From: Moniliophthora roreri
Lineage: Eukaryota > Basidiomycota > Agaricomycetes > Agaricales > Marasmiaceae
Length of the DNA stretch: 64,000 nt
Reading direction: 5' to 3'
Assembly (NCBI GenBank): GCA_001466705.2
Contig: LATX02000179.1
Coordinates: 1 to 64,000 of the forward strand
Both the position numbers and the translations under genes were made by a program. Below, in pieces: positions 20,749-32,839 of the stretch. The stretch's first letter is position 1. Each line of letters begins with the position of its first letter. The notes beneath the pieces were generated by a model. That model did not search any database, had not been told where the DNA came from, and saw nothing but the letters and a program-made list of their open reading frames with translations.

Positions 20749-22060
20749 ATGCCTCCGTCCAACTCTTGGCCTGATCGCCAGACATGGCTTCACAACACAA
20801 ATGAGCTGTTTGACTTCATTAAGTGTTCCGCAAACGGTAGCAACCCTACTATTCATAGCCTTTTGGTTGCAGAACTTGCGGAGCATCTGGTACTTCTTAA
20901 TATTCTATCTTCTCTTGTCTTTACTCCTCAATATTATTTCTGTTCTAGAAAGGACGACTTAATTTTAAGCATGTTGCCGCTCACGAAGAAGCCTACAAAC
21001 TCTATTGTGCTTGCATTGAGTTTATCAACTCTCAGATCTTGACTAGTGCCAAAGCTCCATTCGTTCTGGATTCACTCAAGGCTTTTACACATGAAATGCA
21101 TGCCTTTCGTACCCATACAGCTGCATCCAAAAATTGTCAGTTCTTAGTTCTTCTTTATTCATGCTCTGACATTATAAATATCCTTTATAGGAAAGCGCAA
21201 GGCCTCAAAAGTATCTGTGGATTCATCAGATGAGGAGGAAGTACAAATCCAGTTGTTATGTTTACTGCTAGACCTTCATGTTAAGGAGAGTAAGGTAATT
21301 ATAATTGGTGTATAAGTAGACGAATATAGTTGTCTACGTCCTTGCCAGGTCCCTTTCTACCTCTGTCCATGCTCCTAAGTCTAGTTCCACAAACAATCCT
21401 GTGCAGAAAGTCTGTTTCACTAAAAATAATGCTGTATGTCTCTCTATTCATTATCAAACTCTGTCTCTCTCTAATCTTTCAATCCTTTCAAGGCGGATAA
21501 AAAGGAAAAGGACAAAAACATTCTGAATAAATCTCTCGACGTGAGTCCTTCTCTCACCCCTTTAACCCCTCAATTTTCTTAATATTCTCTCTCTGATAGG
21601 TTACCTCCACTGCTTCTGAGGCCAANCTTCTGCTTCCAAGAAGAGTAAGGTCTCTTTGTCAGTTGTGGATTGTCGCCAAGAAACAACTGGTTTGTTATTC
21701 TCTGTCTCAATATCGTTTATAGACGTTAATATTCTATTTTCTTTAGATGAACAAGCACTCCATGCCCTCGTGTTTGAATCAATTGCTAAGAAATCAGCAT
21801 TGATTCTCTTCCTCGACCTTGAAAAGGCTTCCTTGGAAGTCCTCTTGTCAGTCTCGAACTTCCTTCGTGCTGAACTCTCTTTCTTGGAACACAATATTCA
21901 CTTCTACATTGGCCAATACCAGGTCTCTGCTAAGAGTCATGAAGAGGTCAATTGTATCCGTCTCTCCAAAGTTGCTATCCAAGATGAACAAATGGGAGAA
22001 GCTCAACCCGTTCGTTCTCTTGTCGAGGTTGGAACAGTCCCTGCTCCAGTCAATACTTAG
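20749..22060 (+). CDS. Second intron-rich antisense gene, helical protein with basic/acidic linker
   Basis: ATG at 20749. Exons supported by in-frame splicing include 20749-20889, 20949-21135, 21191-~21240, a Lys-rich exon ~21494-21540, 21601 to the n at 21626, 21627-21690 and 21748-22060 (TAG). The ~100-residue N-terminal part is helical; then come K-R-K-A-S-K, an acidic D-E-E-E run and a Lys-rich linker, then a C-terminal helical domain (F-L-D-L-E-K-A-S through H-F-Y-I-G-Q-Y-Q). The junction of exons 2 and 3 gives TGA, which would be CGA (Arg) if the base before the donor were C. The middle exons are uncertain and the n breaks the gene. I do not recognise the family. Same strand and style as the Zn2Cys6 gene, ~1 kb downstream of it. 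Confidence 0.5.
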
Positions 22061-22575
22061 AGCCTTTTCTCAAGGTTTAGGAAGCATACTTTGGTTTCTT
22101 GCTCATGCAAAGGCTCAACTTCAGTTAACCTTGTTTGAGCTAGATACCAGATTTCATTATATTCCCATTCCTCTTCGTAACCTTCATAGCAAATGTCACC
22201 TCTCACTCTTAAAACGTCTCTATAAAAANCTTCTGCTTCCAAGAAGAGTAAGGTCTCTTTGTCAGTTGTGGATTGTCGCCAAGAAACAACTGGTTTGTTA
22301 TTCTCTGTCTCAATATCGTTTATAGACGTTAATATTCTATTTTCTTTAGATGAACAAGCACTCTGTGCCCTCGTGTTTGAATCAATTGCTAAGAAATCAG
22401 CATTGATTCCCTTCCTTGACCTTGAAAAGGCTTCCTCGGAAGTCCTCTTGTCAGTCTCAAACTTTCTTCGTGCTGAACTCTCTTCCTGGGAACACAATAT
22501 TCACTTCTACATTGGCCAATACCAGGTCTCTGCTAAGAGTCTTGAAGAGGTCAATCGTATCCATCTCTCCAAAGT
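21627..22575 (+). repeat. Repeated 3' exon block of the second antisense gene across joins
   Basis: 21627-21972 recurs at 22230-22575 with about ten differences; both begin CTTCTGCTTCCAAGAAG right after an n. The differences suggest two paralogous element copies brought together rather than one contig end repeated. Confidence 0.7.
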
Positions 22576-22576
22576 T

Positions 22577-23221
22577 NTTTTTTGACGTGGCATAAAAGAC
22601 AATTGACTTTAAGACACTCTTGCTTCTAACCCCACGTTCTCCCTCTCTGACTTTTGAACTTCAGCAGTTTTTTCCTCTAAGTTCCTGGATTCTGTTCATG
22701 GTAAGTCAATACATCCCATCTCATCTCATTGTCACTGACTTACATGAGCAGATCTCTGCTGCAACTTCAAGCTAGAAGTGTCGCAAAGCAAGTAAGTCTT
22801 GAACTGTTCACTCACAAAGAGCAACTTACTGACATAGTATTGCTGTAGGTAATTGTTGTTATATATACAGAGTCTCTAAATTCGAGGGGACTTATGGTAG
22901 CTTGGGCCCACCATGTTGTACTCTGTAGTCTAGATTCATTAATGATATATGTGTTTGCTGCACTTAGAAATTGGAATGATTCAAAAGCGAAAGGATCAGC
23001 GGCATGGAACAGGAACTATAAAAAAGTGAGCTGTAATGCAAGCCATGATGGTGTTGCTACCTGTGCGGAATCCTGATCAAACCTGGGGTCTCATAGGAGG
23101 TCAATGAATCGATTTTTCGACATCTTCTGAGGTCAAGCATTGGCGAGCAGAGGAGATTGCACAACATCAGCCCTATGACCTCATGAGGAGGTCAGGACAC
23201 ATTGGCAGTGTACATCATGCT
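22577..23221. other. Stretch without recognisable gene
   Basis: Between the antisense gene block and the integrase relic of element B. No domain seen in either strand; AGGAGGTCA/GAGGTCA recurs at ~23095, 23130 and 23187. Confidence 0.4.
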
Positions 23222-24140
23222 CTAGTTCTGGCCACCAAAATCTCTTCTTAAGGAGTTGCTCAGTTGCAAACATTCCTTTGTGACCCACATAATCATGTGC
23301 TGCANAGGTGCATTTCTAATAGCTTCCTGCAGATTTCTAACTGCTTGTTTCTCTTCTTCTCCCATCTGGAAGATTGCATTTGCTACAGTTATCTTATTCA
23401 ATGGTCTGGTTATCTTCGCATAGTCCTTAATAAAAGTACACATCTGTACTGCTGTACTCAATAACAACTTTATATCTGTCTTTGATTCAAACATATTTGG
23501 ATCCCAGTCCAATACTACTTTCGCAAATTTCTCATTTATCTCTTGACCCTCTGGTTCTACTTGAAAACCTAATACCACTCCCCTTTCTAAACATATGAAT
23601 GCTTTAGGCCCTGAAAATGTTCCTCCAACATATTTCAGCCTCTGCATCAATCTGTTCATATTATTCATATGTTTCCATACAAATTTTCTAATTCCTGGGT
23701 TCTCTGGTATAGTTTCATAACTTCCATCTTCTAATCTGTATTGAGATGCTGGTCCTCTTGCTGATACATCATCCACATATGGCATTGTAATCTCTGGTAT
23801 CTCATCTCTAANAATTTGATAATGCACACCTAGCAGGAGCCATGTTCTTACAACCGTTGCTAGCTGGTGATAGCTTAAATATATCTATATGAATCTTCTG
23901 GAATAAAGATGGTCTATGTGTCCGAGTAGGTGGAATCTTAATCATATTTAACTGCCTATCCTGGCATGGTTGACATGACTTCACAAACCATTCTACATCA
24001 TGCTCTAGTTCTGGCCACCAAAATCTCTTCTTAAGGAGTTGCTCAGTTGCAAACATTCCTTTGTGACCCACATAATCATGTGCTGCAGACATCATCCACA
24101 TTCTCTTGTTTCTCTTCTTCTCCCATCTGGAAGATTGCAT
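23222..24140 (-). pseudogene. pol: Element B pol: integrase zinc domain and a repeated RT piece
   Basis: On the minus strand 24110-23813 encodes an integrase HHCC-type domain (H-D-Y-V-G-H-K-G with C-Q-P-C ~25 residues later) and the start of the catalytic core (H-I-D-I-F-K). 23811-23306 repeats the RT segment with Y-V-D-D found at 24653-24140, and 23304-23222 repeats part of the integrase. Three n joins break the order, so this is a patchwork of at least two B copies. The rest of integrase is absent. Confidence 0.75.
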
Positions 24141-24998
24141 TTGCTCCAGTTATCTTATTCAATGGTCTGGTTATCTTCACATAGTCCTTAATGAAAGTAT
24201 GCATCTGTACTGCTGGACCCAATAACAACTTTATATCTGTCTTTGATTCAAACGTATTTGGATCCCATACTACTTTCGCAAATTTCTCATTTATCTCTTG
24301 ACCCTCTGGTCCTACTTGAAAACCTAATACCACTCCCCTTTTCTAAACATATAAATGCTTTAGGCCCTGAAAATGTTCCTCCAACATATTTCAGCCTCTG
24401 CATCAATCTGTTCATATTATTCATATGTTCCCATACAAATTTTCTAATTCCTGGGTTCTCTGGTATGGTTTTATAACTTCCATCTTCTAATCTGTATTGA
24501 GATGCTGGTCCTCTTGCTGATACATCATCCACGTATGGCATTGTAATCTCTGGTATCTCATCTCTAAATATATAACAAACATCATCATGAAATATTGGTA
24601 CCAAATTGGTCCATCCCATCGGCAACTTTACCAACCTATGTGGTCCAAACGGTGNTGGTGGAATGGGAATATTTCTCTCTATCCATGGCACATGTGGTAA
24701 TACTGGGAACTTTACTGGTGGAAAGAAATCTGTTCTAAAATTTCCTCCCTCTGCTGCATTCCATGCAAATGCCATCTCTTGTAATTTCATCAATTCATGT
24801 AATAGTTTTCTTTCTTCTAACCATAGAAATCCCTCTGGGTGGTTCTTATTAATAATATCCTTTCTTTCTTGAGTATATCTTTCTCCAGGTGTAAATTCTG
24901 GTGGATGTACTGGAAGTATGGGCATCCCTTCTAATGGATCCCCAAAAATCTGTCTCTTAACATGAAATTCCTGTGGTAATGTTAATATGTCAAACCTA
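24141..24998 (-). pseudogene. pol: Element B pol: reverse transcriptase
   Basis: Minus strand from ~24998. A leader segment (F-T-P-G-E-R-Y-T-Q-E-R, F-P-P-V-K-F-P-V) is typical of the large Ty3 lineage of Agaricomycetes. Then the n at 24654 replaces the RT fingers, then P-M-G-W and I-F-H-D-D-V and the catalytic Y-V-D-D-V at 24521-24535, then the thumb (G-G-T-F-S-G). The first half of the RT palm is missing at the n. Confidence 0.8.
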
Positions 24999-27935
24999 GA
25001 AAAGACCCACTTTTATTCATTTTTACACTATTTCTGAATTGGAACACTTGAATATGACATGAGATAATGGGTAATAAGGACTAGAGTGAGCCCAGTCTGC
25101 TAGTCATTGCCTTAGAGAAGCTGTGGTACCTGGGAAAGTACAAAGAGCTATATGATATGCTATACAGAGGTGTCTAAGCTGTACTTTCTGACCTATCTAT
25201 GTATCAGATCCAAAGCAGATCACTTCCAAAACCTGTAGAGAATCTAACTATGGCCCAATGAACACATTGGCTANAAGACTGCTCAGAAAGACAGAAATCA
25301 CTTCTGAAAGGACAATTACTACCTATAGACAGATACAATGAGACATATGAAGAATGTCTAATGTGCAAGAAATCCTAAATAAGACTGAGCATGCATTGTC
25401 AAAGGAGATAGGGACAATAACAGCGTGTTCCAACCTTGGAAACTTTGGCATCTAGGCTTCTGCCGATGTGCGGATACTAGAAAAGGGGAAATGCTGTCAA
25501 AAGACAGGACGGATACAGCCATCCACTCGTAGATACCTGACCTAGAAAAGAGAAAATACAAATTATAGAGTCTAGAATGCCTGGAGGTGTAGATACCTGT
25601 GCAGATATGGTCGGATACCCTAGTGGCCAGACTCCGTGACATCTGAATAATCCCTCTTTTAGTATCTCAGTCACTCATTTGTCATTTCCTGAATTATCGG
25701 ACATTATTTATAATTTTCTGTAGATATATTCCTGGACCATATATAAGGACAGTTAGATATTTGTACATACTCAAGTAACTCTGCCCCCTCTGATTGTGAA
25801 TACATGACAAGTTTGTTTGGTGTATAAATTTGTGTGCCATTCCAGTTTTGCTTCCTCACTACAGGCCCTGGAGATTGGTCCTGAGTGACTCCAGAGAGAT
25901 AGAAATCTGAGAACAAACTTGCATCATAAGAGATAAGAGTAACATCTTGAGTGCATTATAGCACTTTTCTAAGAGAAACTTTACACCAAGAAGGAGCCTT
26001 GGGCACTTGGAGTGTGGCCTGTGTGTGTATCAGGTTGTGACACACTTAGAGTCTTAGCAAGGGGTGTGCCTGCACTGAANCCTTTCTTTCTTGAGTATAT
26101 CTTTCTCCAGGTGTAAATTCTGGTGGATGTACTGGAAGTATGGGCATCCCTTCTAATGGATCCCCAAAAATCTGTCTCTTAACATGAAATTCCTGTGGTA
26201 ATGTTAATATGTCGAACCTAGAAAAGACCCACTTTTATTCATTTTTACACTATTTCTGAATTGGAACACTTTAATATGACATGAGATAATGGGTAATAAG
26301 GACTAGAGTGAGCCCAGTCTGCTAGTCATTGCCTTAGAGAAGCTGTGGTACCTGGGAAAGTACAAAGAGCTATATGATATGCTATACAGAGGTGTCTAAG
26401 CTGTACTTTCTGACCTATCTATGTATCAGATCCAAAGCAGATCACTTCCAAAACCTGTAGAGAATCTAACTATGGCCCAATGAACGCATTGGCTAGTTAA
26501 CCAAGCTCTCAAAAGTGCTATCAATGGGATTTTAACTTCTACTTTACTTTTCTATAACATCTGCAAAGTGCAAGCTGGAGTCAAACAGTACAGAGGTACT
26601 TAGAGGAGACATCAAAACAGAAAGACAGCTTAGAACAGGAACGATCATAGAACAATCCTCCTCCGAAGTCAATATACGGATCAGAGTCAAAGCAGGCGAT
26701 CTCTTAATAAAGAATTCACTGGCAGCTAAACAATATGTGATAAGCAAACTAGGTACAAAGACTGCTCGGAAAGACAGAAATCACTTCCGAAAGGACAATT
26801 ACTACCTATAGACAGATACAATGAGACATATGAAGAATGTCTAATGTGCAAGAAATCCTAAATAAGACTGAGCATGCATTGTCAAAAGAGATAGGGACAA
26901 TAACAGTGTGTTCCAACCTTGGAAACTTTGGCATCTAGGCTTCTGCCGATGTGCAGATACTAGAAAAGGGGAAATGCTGTCAAAAGACAGGACGGATACA
27001 GCCATCCGCTCGTAGATACCTGACTTAGAAAAGAGAAAATATAAATTATAGAGTCTAGAATGCCTGGAGGTGTAGATACCTGTGCAGATATGGTCGGATA
27101 CCCTAGTGGCCAGACTCCGTGACATCTGAATAATCCCTCTTTTAGTATCTCAGTCACTCATTTGTCACTTCCTGAATTATCGGACATTATTTATAATTTT
27201 CTGTAGATATATTCCTGGACCATATATAAGGACAGTTAGATATTTGTACATACTCAAGTAACTCTGCCCCCTCTGATTGTGAATACATGACAAGTTTGTT
27301 TGGTGTATAAATTTGTGTGCCATTCCAGTTTTGCTTCCTCACTACAGGCCCTGGAGATTGGTCCTGAGTGACTCCAGAGAGATAGAAATCTGAGAACAAA
27401 CTTGCATCATAAGAGATAAGAGTAACATCTTGAGTGCATTATAGCACTTTTCTAAGAGAAACTTTACACCAAGAAGGAGCCTTGGGCACTTGGAGTGTGG
27501 CCTGTGTGTGTATCAGGTTGTGACACACTTAGAGTCTTAGCAAGGGGTGTGTCTGTGCTGAACTCTTTGTAGAAATTGGTCTAGGACCTTTTCCAGTACA
27601 CTGTGTGCTGTAGTTATCTTGAAGAAGTCTTGAACTCCATAGAGTCAGACTATATCGGCTATTGAGTCTTTGTATAGGACTGTAGCTCTTGTGTTTGTGC
27701 CTTGTGCACTGTGTTCTTTGTGTTTTGTGTGTGTGTTTGTGATTTAAAACCATATATACTCTGGAGGTGAACACTTTGGAGTAGAACACTCCAATAAGAG
27801 AGAATCAATCTAGCTAAGAGTTTTGTTGGCATTCTAAGTGTGGCAACTCTGATCACATCGATCCACACTTGCACAACAAACTGAGTTAGACTTTTGGAGG
27901 TTATTCTTTTGGGTAGTTTTCCACTAGTCCTATCT
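24999..27935. mobile_element. Non-coding insertion inside element B pol (with assembly duplication)
   Basis: Removing this block rejoins the minus-strand pol frame exactly (..T-L-I-C-L-R / F-D-I-L-T-L-P..), with CCTAG on the left and CTTAG on the right as a likely 5-bp target duplication. The continuous version appears to be ~26219-27935 (1.7 kb); 24860-26079 repeats parts of it around the n at 25274 and 26080. The right end contains CACACTTGCACAACA, which could be an LTR terminus (TGTTGTGCAAG on the minus strand). Short ORFs in both copies (for example 25358-25642 and 26841-27125) are the same repeated noise. No family assigned. Confidence 0.55.
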
Positions 27936-28402
27936 TAGACAAATTAATGTTGCCTTTACTGGGTGAACTTTCTTATCCACCGGCTTGTACTTTCCGAATA
28001 CATCATATATATCACTCAATGCTTCATCTCTAGTTTGTATTACATCAAACATCTTCACTGTAGGCAGCCAGTCATTCTTTTCATATAAATATTCTTTGTA
28101 CCGATCCTTGCCCTTGGACTGTTCTCTTAATATTTCATTCGCTTGATCTACCACACATTTGAAAGCTTTTCCTTCCAAATGGGTCATGCTATGTTTTATC
28201 AATTCATCCAGTTTTTCTTCTATCAGGATTTGAGCTTCTGGCTCATCTCTTACTGCTTGTGCAAAGGCATTCACTAATTCTTCATCATCAAAAATATTCT
28301 TAGTCGGCATAGCATATCTTTCTACTACACATTCTCCATTTTCATCTATCTTAAATATTAAAGCTACCTCTCCCTGTTCGTCTAACAGTTTCTTAAGGTT
28401 TC
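27936..28402 (-). pseudogene. pol: Element B pol: linker between protease and RT
   Basis: Minus strand. From 28310 an open frame of ~125 residues (F-D-D-E-E-L-V..V-D-K-K-V-H-P-V-K) leads into the RT leader across the insertion. It is in the -1 frame relative to the protease ORF. The overlap sequence is AAGTTTTTAAG at ~28405, a stop in one frame and F-L-R in the other, so either a frameshift site or a mutation. Confidence 0.65.
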
Positions 28403-29707
28403 TTAAAAACTTGTAATCTCAATGTCTTCATTTATTTCTTCTTTAGGTGGGCCAACATGTGTGTCTCTTTCTGTAGATCTCAATTCTGGCCCATCATTCA
28501 ATTGCTCTACCTTTATCCCTTGTCCTCTGGGATAAGTTCTACAGGTTAACTTCTTGCCTGTGTTTGGGCACGTCAACGTTAAATCTAACCTCCCATCTGG
28601 ATATGCTTTCATTTCCATACTGGTTAGGGACTCAAATGGTCTCCCTATCAGTCGCTGATATGGTGCTTTCTCCGACACATGAAATTGTGCTCTCAATTCT
28701 AAATCTCCAATCTGTATTAACTTATTCCTGGCTAGCCCCAGTGTCTTCTGTAAGCTACCATTTGCACTCTGCATATGTATGCAAGTAGAAGGATCCCATG
28801 TAATCCCTCTTCCTACTGCTTCTTTCTTATCTATACAAAGGATCATTGAGCCTGGATCTAAAATTCCTTCAATCTCATCTGGGTGTCCATTTAATCTCAC
28901 ATAAACACACCTCAGGTTCTCAGATTGTGATGCTACTATAATCACTTTATTTCTCTGGTCTTCTGATATATCATTCAGATATGTGTCTATTACATCCCTT
29001 TGCACTACAGTTCCTGCTGGCATTCCATTCTGTTCTACTTCTAGAACTTCCAAAAAGAACTGTGCTAGTTCTTCATCTGCTTCAACAATACTTTCAACAT
29101 CAATCACAAAATCAGCTTTATCCAGATCCTCCAGTACTTCGTTGCTCAAGGCTAATGCCTGTGCTTTGGGTAACTGATCATAAAACTCTTTTGCTGATCT
29201 CTGCTTAATATTTCTGAATCTACATTTTCTAGCCAAAAGCTTCCTTACTGCTGGTGAAATTTTCAACATTTCTCCTAATGGTATGTTTGCTTCCAACTGT
29301 AAATATTTATCTAGTATTCCTTCTTCAACCATTGTCATTGTCAGGTCAACCAGATTATCTCTCTTTGCTAGTATCTCTGTATTCTTTTGTCCTGAGTGCT
29401 TCAAATGTGAAGTCCCTCTTTCTATTGCCTGATTCTTAGGTAGGGGAGCCCTCTCTATTGGTTCTACCTTATCAAACAGTCTTTCTTCTTTATCTGGTAC
29501 ATTAAACCTCGCTGTCTTTTGTACTCTATCATTATTTTCTCTAGCATTGATAGCTGACCTATCAGTTTCAAATGTATCACCCATTGGGTCAATATACTTT
29601 TTCTTTTCTGATTGTTTCATTCTGGGTATTTTGATTTGTGGCATCAATCTCTTTGGGTTACCCTCAGGGGCATTATTATTGGCTATTCTTGAATTAACCA
29701 GCCCCAT
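28403..29707 (-). CDS. Element B Gag-protease region with D-P-G-S active site
   Basis: 434 codons open on the minus strand. The N-terminal half is charged and helical without a recognised domain. The C-terminal third is an aspartic protease of the retropepsin-like type with G-I-L-D-P-G-S (28847-28861 covers L-D-P-G-S) and a following Y-Q-R-L-I-G-R-P flap/second hydrophobic block. D-P-G-S instead of D-S/T-G is usual in this fungal Ty3 lineage. The start of the ORF is internal to a longer gag that continues upstream after a 1-base frameshift near 29715. Confidence 0.75.
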   Translation of the reverse strand: MGLVNSRIANNNAPEGNPKRLMPQIKIPRMKQSEKKKYIDPMGDTFETDRSAINARENNDRVQKTARFNVPDKEERLFDKVEPIERAPLPKNQAIERGTSHLKHSGQKNTEILAKRDNLVDLTMTMVEEGILDKYLQLEANIPLGEMLKISPAVRKLLARKCRFRNIKQRSAKEFYDQLPKAQALALSNEVLEDLDKADFVIDVESIVEADEELAQFFLEVLEVEQNGMPAGTVVQRDVIDTYLNDISEDQRNKVIIVASQSENLRCVYVRLNGHPDEIEGILDPGSMILCIDKKEAVGRGITWDPSTCIHMQSANGSLQKTLGLARNKLIQIGDLELRAQFHVSEKAPYQRLIGRPFESLTSMEMKAYPDGRLDLTLTCPNTGKKLTCRTYPRGQGIKVEQLNDGPELRSTERDTHVGPPKEEINEDIEITSF

Positions 29708-29994
29708 CCTTGGGTCTGCTAGTTTTTTGACTGCACATTATTTGCAGGCTTCATCTTTTCTGCCAACAATGTTGCTAACATATCCAAGTCCATTCCCCTT
29801 TGAGGTTGAACTACTGCTGCTTGATAAACCACTGGTTCGTCTTCCACTTCCGTAAACAAGTGAGCATCTGGATGCACAATTCTATCCCATCCTTGTTGCT
29901 TTACATATTCTGCTACTCTATCTTTGAGTTTCTCCCCAGGTTCAACCTTTGGAAATCCAGTGCCCAGAGAGTTACATATAAACGGACGTGGTAA
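29708..29994 (-). pseudogene. gag: Element B gag, C-terminal segment (frameshifted)
   Basis: Minus-strand frame G-E-K-L-K-D-R-V-A-E-Y..M-D-L-D-M-L-A-T-L-L runs into a stop inside GTCAAAAAACTAGC at ~29720; a 1-base shift in the A-run restores the downstream frame. Confidence 0.65.
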
Positions 29995-30162
29995 TAAGGT
30001 TTACTAGGTAGGAAAGACATAGTAAAGAGAAACCATTCCTGTTAGAGACTCGGATACTGGTAGAAGTAACGTCATCTTTGTATTTATAAAAGGAGACGGT
30101 TAGTAACCGACAGGACCAAAAGGAGACTGGTATAATAATAATAAAGGTAGTGTACTAGATAA
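29995..30162. other. Short unassigned segment interrupting element B gag
   Basis: 168 bp that fit neither the upstream nor the downstream gag frame. The expected CCHC knuckle is missing here. It may be a small insertion or a deletion scar. Confidence 0.45.
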
Positions 30163-31620
30163 TCAAACTGGACGCATTGCTGCAATAATCTGTCCTGGCA
30201 TGCCTACTAATGTCATCTTTATATCTTTAACTTCAGTGGAAAGTGTCTTTACATCTTCCGTTCCCTTCTTTAAGGCTGCTAATTCTGTATCATGCACCTT
30301 AATAGAAACTGTATGTGCATCTACTGACGTAGCTATGCCCATAGTCCCCAATTCTGCTTCTTCTTTAGTCTTATCTAGGATATCTGGAAACAATTCCTCC
30401 TGTTTCACTGAAACTGGCTTTGATGGTGGAGTAATATTCATGGTAGGAAGCACTAGTGGAGGCTGGAATGGATATGACAAAGGCATTGCTGCACTTAACA
30501 TCGCTGTTTCTACTCCTAGGTTGACTGGTGGAACTCCAGCTCCTAATGCAAAACTTCCTAATCCCATATATACATCTCCTGAGCTTGCACTCATAATCAT
30601 CTCTGCTTGTTCCATGACTTCCTGAAGCTTCCATGGATCCATTCTTCTCCTTCCATCTTCAGTTTCCAAATTTAGCTTGTTCAGGGACCAATCAGCCATC
30701 CTAATTTGGACTCTTTCTCTAACTGACAGTTCTAAACCTGCTAAATAAAAGCCTATTGCTTTAAAATTTGAAATCATAGGTGGATCTCTCATTAATTTAG
30801 CTGCTTCCAGCTTAAATGCCCTATGATATGCTCTAAGTTTCTCTAAATCCCAGTCTGTAGCTTTCTGATATACTGCTACAATCTTCTGCAACCTGACCAT
30901 TGATCCTTGGCCATTATCAACTGAATCTGGGAACTCTCTGAATAATAATTTCTTGAACTCACTCCATGAGTGGCCCAACACTTCTTTTCTGTCTTGTAGC
31001 TGCTGTCTTAGATCATACAAAAACTTCAACATCGCTAGATAGATTTTTGACACATCCTCCTGAACCTGGGCCATGTCTATCACGTTCTCGAAATCTTTGA
31101 GCCAGGGCTGAAGAGTCGTAGGTCGCAACTCATCAAATCTTTCTATCTTTGATAATATTTTCAATACTTTCTCATTTCATACTTCTTTGGCTGCTGCATC
31201 AGTAAGTGTATTCCACTTTTCTCTCTGTGCTAGGTCTGCCATTGTTTGTTCTGATACAGTATTATCTTCTGTAACTTCTTTGTCTGGTTCAAAATATTCT
31301 TCTTCTTCTGAGCTGGAACTTGAACTATCGTCTTGTTCCGTCTGTTCAGGAGACTCTCTCGGTGTAAGTATTAACGGTGTATTAGGTGGTGCTTTTAATC
31401 TATATCTTCTAGGTGCTGGACTGAGAATAAATTCCTCTTGTGACTGTGGAAATCTTTCTGCAGTACCAAATGTTGAAGCTGGATATATGGGCACTCCGCT
31501 TCTAGTAAAACTCTCTGCAGGTGGTAGTAACTGTGAGCCTGTATTTCGCATATGACTCCTTGTCACTCTCCTTCCTACACTGGACTGTGATGACGATGAA
31601 GCTTCAAATTGACTAAACAA
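30163..31620 (-). pseudogene. gag: Element B gag, N-terminal and core domain
   Basis: One minus-strand frame with a single stop (TGA at ~31174-31176). The N-terminal ~150 residues are Ser/Glu-rich. The rest is a helical retrotransposon Gag core (R-F-D-E-L-R..P-W-L-K-D-F-E; F-K-K-L-L-F-R-E-F-P; L-A-G-L-E-L). Forms the particle shell. Start taken at 31620, ~250 bp from the LTR. Confidence 0.75.
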
Positions 31621-31868
31621 AGCTCCTTCTGTCTGTGAACTGGAACCTTGAACAAATTCTTCAATGGTTCTTTTCTTTGGACTAATCTTGACTAGTCCTT
31701 TACTCTAGACCTTTCCTTGTCACTAAGATCTCTAGTGGTTTTGGTGTCAAATCTCTTCAAGATTTAACTAATATTCTCTATCTGATTGTCTCTTCTGAAG
31801 TTTATCTCTTTGTATCAAGTAATTTACTGATAATATTCTCTAGAACCTCCCTCGTGGTGGGCTCCAGA
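31621..31868 (-). promoter_or_regulatory. Element B 5' leader with putative primer-binding site
   Basis: Directly after the 5' LTR (minus strand) comes TCTGGAGCCCACCACGAGG; the part starting TGG (31866 downwards) is the usual position and start of a tRNA primer-binding site. The matching tRNA was not identified. The same leader is at 2036-2308. Confidence 0.6.
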
Positions 31869-32838
31869 TGAAGATGCTCAAAAATCTATGCCTCTACTAT
31901 GAAAACACAAGGCCTGTGGTGCCAAAATACCCCCGAAAAAGGTATATATAAGTTCTTGATTCTCAGTTTTGTTTGTAAGTTGGTTTGGTGTGGTTCACTG
32001 TTACCACAACGTTAAGAATAATTTCTCAATGTCTTGCTTGGTAGTTCAGAGATGAATGCCTTCAAAACAACTTCTCAGATCGAGATTGGTGTTCGTTTTG
32101 TATAATATTTATGGGTTTATAGTTTTATTAATCACTTCAAAGCAAATACTGGTATCGATGTTTGACCAGAAAACTGCCCAAAGAATAAACTTCTTCTAAG
32201 CGAGAACAAAGGTACCTCTTGTACCTGAATATAGCCCTCTTAGCTATGTTCTGCAACAATTCTCAAGAGGACAAATCTTCTAGACACTGCTAGCCTGAAA
32301 CCCTCTCTGATTCACATCAAAACACCAGACTATACTGATGCATGTCAGCTACCCTTTTGGTAAACTGATACAATATTCTGCTTATTAGAAAACACGCCTC
32401 TTGCATTAAAAACTAAGCTCTTCCTAGCTTTTATTTATATCTCTGGTTTGGGTTACAATCTCAGGTCTCAACTAGCCTGTGCCTCTTGCACAACTAAATA
32501 AGCTAGGGCCTGAAGTGGTTGAAAAATACTGATTGCCGGTAGCTCTTCTACCTGAATAACAATGTCATACACTCTGGTAATCAGTGGGCAGTATCTCTCC
32601 TGCTTTCCACCTACAAAACACGTCTCTTTATATACCCTACAACATAAATAATCTAATATATCTGTCACACATACAAATAAAACTGAGTTGGGTGCTAAAT
32701 ATTATATAAACTGAGCTGTGTTTGGTAATTTCTCTGTCACAGTGTCCAATTGTAGTCAGGCTTCGTAGCCATAATCTCTTTTATTCTTTTTCTATGACGA
32801 TTGTGCAGTCTCCTGACACTAATCGTTTGCAATTTCCT
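31869..32838 (-). mobile_element. Element B 5' LTR, first ~970 bp to an assembly join
   Basis: TGAAGATGCTC.. identical in layout to the other B LTRs, ending at the n at 32839. Together with 14813-16486 it brackets element B; the outer 700 bp of this LTR are not present here. Confidence 0.85.
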
Positions 32839-32839
32839 N

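Noticed and set aside
30200..30625. + strand ORF of 141 codons
   Set aside because: Antisense shadow of the element B gag core.
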